A stretch of 64,000 nucleotides of DNA from Candidatus Berkiella cookevillensis (GTDB lineage: Bacteria; Pseudomonadota; Gammaproteobacteria; Berkiellales; Berkiellaceae), in contig NZ_LKHV02000001.1 of the NCBI RefSeq assembly GCF_001431315.2, forward strand, positions 1,984,001-2,048,000. Direction: 5' to 3'. The position numbers were made by a program, and so were the translations under genes. The notes under the pieces were generated by a model, which ran no database searches, was not told where the DNA came from, and saw nothing but the letters and a program-made list of their open reading frames with translations. Below are positions 29,914-36,741 of this stretch, one piece after another. Within the stretch, counting starts at the first letter, position 1. Each line of letters starts with the position of its first letter.

Positions 29914-30010
29914 AAGGCGACAATAATATCGCCTCGCCTGCATAGAGTCAAAATAGAAAGTAATATTCGTTCATTTTATCGTAAAAACAGATTATAGTTG
30001 GTTAAATCAC

Positions 30011-30601
30011 ATGAAAATTGTTCTGGCATCTAGCTCCCCCTATAGAAAAGCGCTTTTAGAAAGACTAAAAATCGAATTTACAGTCGCAAACCCGGACATT
30101 AATGAAGATTTAGCCATTGAATCCCACCAAGCACTGGTAGAAACTTTATCTGTTCAAAAAGCACAACACGTTGGCATGCTACATCCAAATGCCTTCTGTA
30201 TTGGCTGCGATACAATCGCAACGATGGGAAAAATACGGCTGGGCAAACCCCTTAATTTTGAAACAGCAATGCAACAGCTACTTTCTATGAGTGGCCAAAC
30301 CATACATTTTTATACCGGCATTGCCCTTCACTGCGCATCCAAAAATACATTATTTAAAAAGACTATTATCACAGAAGTGCTCTTTAGAAAATTGACACCC
30401 GCCATGATTACACATTACTTAAATGCCGAAGAACCCTATCAAAGCTGTGGCGCTTTCAAGTCTGAAACCTTAGGAACAGCTCTCATTCAAAAATGTCAAA
30501 GCGACGATCCAACGGCCATTATTGGTTTACCTTTGATTACTTTATGCGATATGTTTGAGCAAGCAGGTGTGTCAATTTTTGGAGGAGAACGAGTATATTA
30601 A
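30011..30601 (+). CDS. yceF: Maf-family nucleotide pyrophosphatase (YceF type)
   Basis: Predicted to hydrolyse m7GTP, a housecleaning role. 196 aa. It follows E. coli YceF closely: LASSSPYRKALLERL, SGQTIHFYTG, CGAFKSETLG and IIGLPLITLCDM. The family S/TDQ motif near residue 66 reads CDT here, keeping the catalytic Asp67 but not the Gln. Divergent from yceD across 67 or 97 bases, depending on the yceD start. Confidence 0.92.
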   Translation: MKIVLASSSPYRKALLERLKIEFTVANPDINEDLAIESHQALVETLSVQKAQHVGMLHPNAFCIGCDTIATMGKIRLGKPLNFETAMQQLLSMSGQTIHFYTGIALHCASKNTLFKKTIITEVLFRKLTPAMITHYLNAEEPYQSCGAFKSETLGTALIQKCQSDDPTAIIGLPLITLCDMFEQAGVSIFGGERVY

Positions 30602-30699
30602 GGGTGATTTATGCAGAGAATTTAAGGTCAAACAGCTAAATTTCTCTTTGCATTATTCATACTATATATCGCCAACACCTTCTCTATCTATAAATGAGC

Positions 30700-30760
30700 A
30701 TAGCGAATGATTTTTTCCTCTCCCAAAATTGGTAGAGGGAAAAATATTCGCTTTGCGAAC
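30700..30760. repeat. Family C repeat, copy C2 (short palindrome)
   Basis: GCGAATGATTTTTTCCTCTC and its approximate complement through GAGGGAAAAATATTCGC, centred on the CCCAAAATTGG core. The ends are GAGCATAGCGAAT and ATTCGCTTTGCGAAC. It lies directly beside a family A copy in the yceF downstream gap. Confidence 0.65.
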
Positions 30761-30762
30761 CC

Positions 30763-30856
30763 AGAATGTACATAGAGGGACATGAGGATTACGAGAAGAC
30801 GAAGCCTCCCCCTACATTGTGCCCCTTACGGGTAAAATTCATGTGGAAAGAGTATA
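30763..30856 (-). repeat. Family A repeat, copy A4 (rearranged)
   Basis: GAATGTACATAGAGGGACAT and GAGGATTACGAGAAGACGAAG correspond to the right half of the full copy. They are followed by a reversed left end (TACATTGTGCCCCTTACGGG, then CATGTGGAAAGAGTATA). The terminus touches the stop codon of the next gene (30857-30859) with no base between. Confidence 0.65.
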
Positions 30857-31618
30857 TTATTGGACAAATTCACCAGGTGCCCTATCCCCCACCATACTAT
30901 TATTTTCTTTTGTGAGTTTCTCAATGTATAAATTAAACAATTCTGATACATTTTGGTCGTCAGGCATGGTTGCTAACATGCGCTTGTAACGCATCACTTC
31001 ATTTGTCAAATCCGTAATGCTAACATTCCATTCTTGATAAGTTTGATCAATCATTGCTTTTACTTTTTCATGATCTTGTTTGACAAATTCCCAAATGGAA
31101 TAATTACGCGCTGTCTTTTTATCCCAGTCAACTACTTCAATTTTAGCTCTTAATAAAGCATCCATATGCTCCAAAAATAATTTTTTCGTTAATTCATACT
31201 CAAAAAAGAAATCACCCAAAATCATTGTAATCATAGCGGGATAATCATCTAGCATGTTATCTGGAATGATTTTGGCATCAATGTTCATTCTTAAGAGTGC
31301 CGCTTGGTAATAAAAAGTCGCCTTAGGAATATTTTTTTCACCGTAATAATATGCAGACATGCCCGCTAAAAACAAAGGTGATACTTTGTCCAGATGTGTT
31401 TCTAACTGCTCAACAAAACCTTGATTAAAATTAACACCAAATACTTTTACACCGCCTTCTAATATGTGACCAGGCGGTGTCATCGCCTCTGGTTCTGTCA
31501 CAGAGATAGTAGGTACAGCAGCGGTCGCTGTAGAAGCATATACAGCTCTATCTATGGCAACAACGCTGAAAAACACCGCCAAACAACTAGAAACGAATTT
31601 ACCAATCCATAAAGACAT
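30857..31618 (-). CDS. Exported protein of unknown function, 253 aa
   Basis: I do not recognise a family. The signal peptide spans about residues 1-28 (WIGKFVSSCLAVFFSVVAID, then VYAS). The mature protein is mostly helical and acidic, with a TPR-like stretch (YYYGEKNIPKATFYYQAALL). I chose ATG 31618: GGAT precedes it and a promoter (31646-31673) begins just upstream. An in-frame ATG at 31741 would lie upstream of that promoter. It is the first member of the repeat-bordered island, divergent from the next gene. Confidence 0.78.
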   Translation of the reverse strand: MSLWIGKFVSSCLAVFFSVVAIDRAVYASTATAAVPTISVTEPEAMTPPGHILEGGVKVFGVNFNQGFVEQLETHLDKVSPLFLAGMSAYYYGEKNIPKATFYYQAALLRMNIDAKIIPDNMLDDYPAMITMILGDFFFEYELTKKLFLEHMDALLRAKIEVVDWDKKTARNYSIWEFVKQDHEKVKAMIDQTYQEWNVSITDLTNEVMRYKRMLATMPDDQNVSELFNLYIEKLTKENNSMVGDRAPGEFVQ

Positions 31619-31645
31619 ATCATTAATCCAAGTTTTATCATTAGG

Positions 31646-31673
31646 ACTATAAAAAATATAGCAAAGAATACAA
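31646..31673 (-). promoter_or_regulatory. Probable promoter for the exported protein
   Basis: On the minus strand: TTGTAT (31673-31668), a 16-base spacer and TATAGT (31651-31646). The start would be near 31639, leaving a leader of about 20 bases. Confidence 0.5.
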
Positions 31674-31752
31674 AATATGGAGTATATAAATTTGCTCAAA
31701 TACGTTATGGTGATACGACACCTAGTCTTATATTCAAGCACACAATTAATAC

Positions 31753-32280
31753 ATGAAAGTAAATCGACTGATCAGCATCGCAGCAGGAGCAACTTTAAGT
31801 AGCATTGGCCTACTCACAGGCCTCGCGGTTGGCTGGTTACCTGCATTCATTTTATCGATGATTGGAATGGGCTCACTCTTTCATTTTTTAATGGCTATTT
31901 TAGGATTAAGCGCAGGCTTCTTAATCTATGTAAAAGCCTCTAAATATTTTAACTGCTGGCCAATGTATAGCCCCCCTCCATCAAGCATACAACAAATGCT
32001 TAATTTAGTGCGTAGTGTGCCTCAAGAAAGCTTATATGAAGATGCAAAAACAGCTATCCGAAAAATTGAAGCTGAACTTGCTTTGCAATACCAACACGGA
32101 TGGAAAAACTTTAAGGTTGAGTTCACAAACGAAACCTCAGATCTTTCGCACTCTGCCACAAACACACTTTTAAGGCCTCTACATGATCTGTTACCTCAAA
32201 GCCCAGAAGAAGGTGTAGCTACATCTACTGTATTAACCAAAATTTCTAACTGGACATCTTCAAAACGCAAACATTCTTAA
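31753..32280 (+). CDS. Predicted inner-membrane protein of unknown function, 175 aa
   Basis: I do not recognise it. Two hydrophobic helices (about 6-28 and 31-60) rich in Gly/Ala/Leu form an N-terminal hairpin. A soluble charged segment of about 110 residues follows, ending SKRKHS. The hairpin-plus-cytoplasmic-tail shape occurs in some translocated effectors of Legionellales, but nothing here proves export. No good ribosome-binding site. 79 bases before the HAD-domain gene. Confidence 0.72.
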   Translation: MKVNRLISIAAGATLSSIGLLTGLAVGWLPAFILSMIGMGSLFHFLMAILGLSAGFLIYVKASKYFNCWPMYSPPPSSIQQMLNLVRSVPQESLYEDAKTAIRKIEAELALQYQHGWKNFKVEFTNETSDLSHSATNTLLRPLHDLLPQSPEEGVATSTVLTKISNWTSSKRKHS

Positions 32281-32299
32281 GGTTTTTATTAAAAATAAT

Positions 32300-32327
32300 T
32301 TGACTAAATAACTACCTATGCTACCAT
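32300..32327 (+). promoter_or_regulatory. Weak promoter candidate
   Basis: TTGACT (32300-32305), a 16-base spacer and TACCAT (32322-32327), followed by the GTG start at 32360 with GAGG. The -10 box is poor. Confidence 0.3.
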
Positions 32328-32359
32328 GCTGGCCTCATTGAAATAACTTCGAGGTTATT

Positions 32360-34003
32360 GTGCCCTCCACCACGCCAACATATTTATTTTGTTTTGATTT
32401 CGATAACACTTTAGTAAAAGGACATTTCCATAATCAACTCTGTGGTTTAAATGTAAGCCCCGGCAAAGCGACGCCCGAACAAATCGAATCACTCATTAAA
32501 AAATTCGGCATTTTAAATAAAGATGAGCTACTCAAAACGTTTAAGAAAATTTTAGAAAATGGCCACAAAATAGCTATTACTACTTGGTCAGATTACCCTG
32601 AAGTGGTTGTACCCACTTTAAAACATATCGGTCTTAACGAAACAGAAATAAAACAAATTTATATCGCCAGTGGACTGCCAGAAAATCAAGCTCTACGCAA
32701 AGAAACACATATCGAAGGCGCTAAAAAACATTTTTCGATACAAGATAATGCATATGTTGTACTGATTGATGACGATCAAATGAACGTATTACATGCACAG
32801 AAAAATGGTCAACTCGGTATTCTAGTAGACGCAGATGACAATGATGCTTTGTATCTAAAACAAGTCCAAAGCATGCTCACTGGAAAGAGAATAACCCCAG
32901 CAGCAAAACAATCCAGAAGCAATCCCCGTCAATGGTTGATAGCCATAATAGCTGGCATAGCAGTTGGTCTTACAGCATGGTATATGGGGGCAATACTTTG
33001 GATGGCAGTGACAGCAGCAATATTAACCACAAGCATTACAACGCTTGTACAAAAATATTTTTTCGCGCCCAAAGAGGTAACGCCATTGGTAACGGCACCT
33101 GCTAAACCTGCTCAAATACAAAAACCAGTTGTAAAACCTTCTGTTTCATCGAAACCAACACCCAAACCAATCATAAAAAAGCATATCCATCCAAATAATG
33201 CGCCGGATAATACTCAAAAAAATGCTTCAATTTGCACTTTTGCACAAGTAAGAGATGCGTCCTCAACCACTCAAGGTAATATCATTTCTATCAATGGTTT
33301 ACCCTTTTATCAATCATCAGGAGATAATTCTGCTTTTCCCGATACTTGGTTCCCCTTTTTCGGTTGTCTAGAAAATGATCTTAATGTATTGAGAAAAAAA
33401 GGTTGGTACATAAAGATAAATCATTATTATCCAACGCCAGCGCATCAAATACCCAAAGACATTGAGAGAAAAATGAATGAATTATTTCCTTCTTATGGCT
33501 CTTGTAACGCAGGCAGAGAGCTTTTAAACCGTTTCTATAATATGCCCTGTTTATTACTCTCTTCATGGTTAGGTGGCGGCTTATGGAAAGAAGAACGCGG
33601 TCAGAAACTTAAAGCATTTCTGCAAGAGCAATATCCTAGCTTCTATAAAAATTTACCAGCACCTGCACCTACATTTCTAAGTGCGCAACCAATGAAAACA
33701 ATGGAAGAAGTAAATCAATGGTTGTGCCAAAAAGCACAAGTACAAAAGATTGAGGATTTAAAAGACAAACTACCTATGCAAATCATAAGCATGAAAATAC
33801 AAGATGGAGCAACAGAAAAAAAAACGCCAGTAAGAAAGAAAGTGTGTATTGCAGAGCTAGACAGCATGGAAGGTCAAAGGTTGTACAACGTACGATATAA
33901 GCTACAAACCCAAGGAAAAAGCCCTTGTCCTGCTCGAGCCGATGGAGAGCAATCACTTAGAAGATATCATCTCAAACGTAAAAATATTGCACATATGCAA
34001 TAA
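32360..34003 (+). CDS. HAD-like domain, membrane hairpin and novel C-terminal domain, 547 aa
   Basis: GTG start supported by GAGG 6 bases upstream. Residues 1-175 resemble a HAD hydrolase: the nucleophile motif FDFDNTLVKG (12-21), the motif-II region ITTWSD and the acidic motif LIDDDQMN. Two hydrophobic helices follow (about 192-233, LIAIIAGIAVGLTAW onward). Next is a Pro/Lys linker (about 245-285) and then a C-terminal region of about 260 residues that I do not recognise (GNIISINGLPFYQSSGDN, WLGGGLWKEERGQKLKAF). The fusion suggests a membrane-anchored phosphohydrolase. It is the last gene of the island. Confidence 0.82.
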   Translation: MPSTTPTYLFCFDFDNTLVKGHFHNQLCGLNVSPGKATPEQIESLIKKFGILNKDELLKTFKKILENGHKIAITTWSDYPEVVVPTLKHIGLNETEIKQIYIASGLPENQALRKETHIEGAKKHFSIQDNAYVVLIDDDQMNVLHAQKNGQLGILVDADDNDALYLKQVQSMLTGKRITPAAKQSRSNPRQWLIAIIAGIAVGLTAWYMGAILWMAVTAAILTTSITTLVQKYFFAPKEVTPLVTAPAKPAQIQKPVVKPSVSSKPTPKPIIKKHIHPNNAPDNTQKNASICTFAQVRDASSTTQGNIISINGLPFYQSSGDNSAFPDTWFPFFGCLENDLNVLRKKGWYIKINHYYPTPAHQIPKDIERKMNELFPSYGSCNAGRELLNRFYNMPCLLLSSWLGGGLWKEERGQKLKAFLQEQYPSFYKNLPAPAPTFLSAQPMKTMEEVNQWLCQKAQVQKIEDLKDKLPMQIISMKIQDGATEKKTPVRKKVCIAELDSMEGQRLYNVRYKLQTQGKSPCPARADGEQSLRRYHLKRKNIAHMQ

Positions 34004-34104
34004 AAAAGGGGCTAAAACTAATGCTCTGTCCGTTAAGTAGATTGGCATTACTCTATGTCTCTTTTTTCGCATAGGTCAATGCAAAGTAAATTAATAAAAT
34101 TTCG

Positions 34105-34268
34105 GATGAGCACAGCGAATCAGTTTTCTTTCTTTGTTGTCAAAGAAAGAGGCATCTTTAGATGCAGAGAAGGATTTTTAAAACAAAGATTTAAAAAAAT
34201 CCATCTGCTCACTAAAGTTGAGCCTCTTCCCTTGATTCCAAGGGAAGAGCATCATTCACTTCGTTCAT
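34105..34268 (+). repeat. Family B repeat, copy B1 (three hairpins)
   Basis: Begins GATGAGCACAGCGAATCA and ends CATTCACTTCGTTCAT, imperfect terminal inverted repeats. Inside are three hairpins: CTTTCTTTG/CAAAGAAAG, GGATTTTT/AAAAATCC and CTCTTCCCTTG/CAAGGGAAGAG. The 283-base gap before sppA is otherwise featureless. A 74-codon ORF here is only a reading of the repeat. Confidence 0.82.
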
Positions 34269-34286
34269 TTTTTTACTGATGGGTAT

Positions 34287-35237
34287 TTACTGAAGTTTTT
34301 GCTGACCCAAACCTAATTCAGCTTTAAAAGACTGTCCAATAGAGGTTCCAAATCGTGATGCTAGCTTATCTAAGAAATTATTAGAAACTGTGTAATCAAT
34401 AATCTCTTCTACACCAATGACTTCACGCGCAACATAACCTGCACTTCCCAAACCATCGACTAAACCAAGTGCTAATGCTTGATCACCTGTCCAAAACAAA
34501 CCACTGAACATGTCTTTGGTTTCTTTTAATCTTTCACCGCGTCCATCTCTCACTGCTTTGATAAAATGCGTATGAACATTGTCTAACAGTGATTGTGCAA
34601 ATTCGATTTGCGATTCATTTTGTGGAGATAAAGGATCTAAAAATACTTTATTACGACCTGCAGACATAGAGCGTTGCTCTACCCCTAGTTTTTGAGCAGC
34701 ATCAACGAAACCTAAATTCATCATTACAACGCCAATCGAACCAACAATACTAGAAGCATTGGCATAAATGTGATCTGCGGATGCCGCAATAAAGTATCCA
34801 CCTGAGGCACCCATATCTGTAATAACCGCATAGACTTTTGTATCAGGATATAAAGTTCTTAATCTTCTTACTTCATCGTAAATGTAAGCACTTTGAACAG
34901 GGCTGCCACCAGGTGAATTAATACGCAATATAATCCCACGTACTTTATCTGATTCAAAAGCTTGTCTAAGACCTGTTGCCACTTCATCTGCCATGATGCC
35001 ACTGCGATCACCAACCACACCATCTAAATCAAGCAATGCCACATGCTCTTTCAATATAGGCTTGGGCTTCGTATTTTTAAATGCCATACCCGCCATGAAA
35101 ACAATCAAACAGAGAACAAGAATTCTAAAAAAAATGCGCCAGCGCCGCTGGCTCGCTTGCTCCTTCACCTGAGCTAAAAGCGCCTTTTCAATAACAGAGC
35201 GCTCCCAAGAAGCCCCTTGCTGTGTCTCTTCTATCAT
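34287..35237 (-). CDS. sppA: Signal peptide peptidase SppA, 36K type
   Basis: A membrane-anchored Ser/Lys protease that cleaves leftover signal peptides. One membrane helix (about 37-54) follows a cytoplasmic N-terminus. The nucleophile Ser is in DMGASGGYFIA, the general-base Lys in SAGRNKVFLDP, and the conserved RINSPGGSP oxyanion loop is present. I chose ATG 35237, where AAGGA is 7 bases upstream; the ATG two codons earlier (35243) is too close to it. It follows rluC after about 10 bases and is probably co-transcribed. Confidence 0.94.
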   Translation of the reverse strand: MIEETQQGASWERSVIEKALLAQVKEQASQRRWRIFFRILVLCLIVFMAGMAFKNTKPKPILKEHVALLDLDGVVGDRSGIMADEVATGLRQAFESDKVRGIILRINSPGGSPVQSAYIYDEVRRLRTLYPDTKVYAVITDMGASGGYFIAASADHIYANASSIVGSIGVVMMNLGFVDAAQKLGVEQRSMSAGRNKVFLDPLSPQNESQIEFAQSLLDNVHTHFIKAVRDGRGERLKETKDMFSGLFWTGDQALALGLVDGLGSAGYVAREVIGVEEIIDYTVSNNFLDKLASRFGTSIGQSFKAELGLGQQKLQ

Positions 35238-35247
35238 ATCCATTTCC

Positions 35248-36198
35248 TTAATCTTTACTAAAATATTCTAAAAAATCACTAAAATCTTTAGGAAGAGGCG
35301 CTGAAACAACGATCGGCTCTTCATTCAAAGGAATAATGAGTTTATGCGCATGCAAATATAATCGACCAAAACCTTGTTTTTTCCAGTCTTGGTTCGTTGC
35401 TTTGTGTCCATATTTACTATCGCCGATAATGGGGCTACCCATAAAGGCTGTATGTACTCTAATTTGATGCGTTCTACCTGTCACAGGCTGCGCTTCCACA
35501 AAGGTCGCTTGTTCAAAACTTTTCAGAACAGAAATATGAGTTGTCGCAGGATCACCATTTGCCTCTACTCTCATAAATCGTTCTTTAAAGACACCGACTT
35601 GCTGCCGTGACAGAGGCGCATTCACTGTTTTGCCACCTTGCCATTTTCCTTGCACAATTGCGTAATAATATTTTTTAATTTGATTATTTTTGAGGAGTGT
35701 ATGCAATCGCACTAAACTCTGCCTGCGTTTAGCAAGCATAATACAGCCCGAAGTATCTTTATCAAGTCTATGAACTAACTCTAAACCAGGCCACTGTGGC
35801 CAAGCATCTTTAAGTACTTCAATCAAGCCATAAGAGACAGAGCTTCCCCCATGAACGGCCAAACCATTTGGTTTGTTAACTATAATAATATCTTGATCTT
35901 CGTACAAAATATTATCATTCAGGTATTGAACTAAATTTCTGGGATAATGTGGCTTAGCCCCTATTTGTTCTGGCTGATGCAGTAATTTAGGTGGCAATCT
36001 TAATTTGTCGCCTTCAGTAAGACGGTGATGAACGGCAATTCGTTTGCTGTTAACCCGTACCTCTCCTTTTCGAATCATTTTGTATAAATGACTTTTAGGA
36101 ATACTGCCGTACCGTTTGAGTAAAAAATTATCAAGCCTTTGACCTGCATCTTCATGCGTTACAGCAGGCACCTTTTGCGACATATTGACTGAATTCAT
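35248..36198 (-). CDS. rluC: 23S rRNA pseudouridine synthase, RluC type
   Basis: Isomerises uridines in 23S rRNA (positions 955, 2504 and 2580 in E. coli). S4 RNA-binding domain at about 17-75, and catalytic Asp in HRLDKDTSGCIMLAKR. The family ends QPVTGRTHQIRVH and YLHAHKL are present. 316 aa. Divergent from rne, as in E. coli, which supports RluC over RluD. Confidence 0.93.
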   Translation of the reverse strand: MNSVNMSQKVPAVTHEDAGQRLDNFLLKRYGSIPKSHLYKMIRKGEVRVNSKRIAVHHRLTEGDKLRLPPKLLHQPEQIGAKPHYPRNLVQYLNDNILYEDQDIIIVNKPNGLAVHGGSSVSYGLIEVLKDAWPQWPGLELVHRLDKDTSGCIMLAKRRQSLVRLHTLLKNNQIKKYYYAIVQGKWQGGKTVNAPLSRQQVGVFKERFMRVEANGDPATTHISVLKSFEQATFVEAQPVTGRTHQIRVHTAFMGSPIIGDSKYGHKATNQDWKKQGFGRLYLHAHKLIIPLNEEPIVVSAPLPKDFSDFLEYFSKD

Positions 36199-36395
36199 AA
36201 CAAATTTTGATTTTTAGCTGACATCGGAGGAGTATATCAGAAATTAACCGATATTTACTCTACCCCTTAGCCCCTCCAAGCCCCATCTTTCAAGAAAAAC
36301 GCGACTTAAGCCCATTGGATACCCTTACACCTATTCGCCGATGGATAAGACGAAACGAAAAGAAAGTGGCTCACAAAAATACATTCAGAATCACT

Positions 36396-36461
36396 AGAGG
36401 GCAAAGACAACACCTTCGACATTGCCCTCCCAGCGGGCGAAAGTCATGTGCAAAGACTATA
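36396..36461 (+). repeat. Family A repeat, right-end remnant (A6)
   Basis: AGAGGGCAAAGACAACACC matches the family core. After an insertion with GCCCTCCCAGCGGGC it resumes as GTCATGTGCAAAGACTATA, the right terminus. Upstream, 36199-36395 has no gene I can support. Confidence 0.6.
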
Positions 36462-36564
36462 GTGAGGATGTGCAAAAACTGTTACCATGTGCCTGTTGTG
36501 AAAAAGGATTACGATTATAGTCAGTTTCACAACCATATTAATTTTGGAGCTTAATAATTGTTCC

Positions 36565-36610
36565 AGCGACCCAGGACTCCAAAACTCAAAAGTTGTCGCT
36601 CTCTAGTCCT
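36565..36610 (+). ncRNA. Possible structured rne leader (pseudoknot or two exclusive hairpins)
   Basis: AGCGAC (36565-36570) pairs with GTCGCT (36595-36600), and AGGACT (36573-36578) pairs with AGTCCT (36605-36610). The order a-b-a'-b' is that of an H-type pseudoknot or of alternative hairpins. It lies about 130 bases before the RNase E gene, whose E. coli counterpart has a self-regulatory leader. Confidence 0.35.
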
Positions 36611-36741
36611 TTCTAAGCCTGCTACTGTTTTCTATAAGAGGGAAGGCCCTGACTGGTCTACGAGTACATGCTCCTAAAATAAAGAAGCAAAACGTATGAA
36701 TAATATAATTCAATTTATAACAAATAATTAAATGGTTAACT

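Noticed and set aside
34055-34279. 74-codon ORF on the + strand
   Set aside because: It reads through repeat B1; the same repeat elsewhere does not keep the frame.
36516-36521. TATAGT as rne promoter -10
   Set aside because: No acceptable -35 at normal spacing, and the motif resembles a family A terminus.
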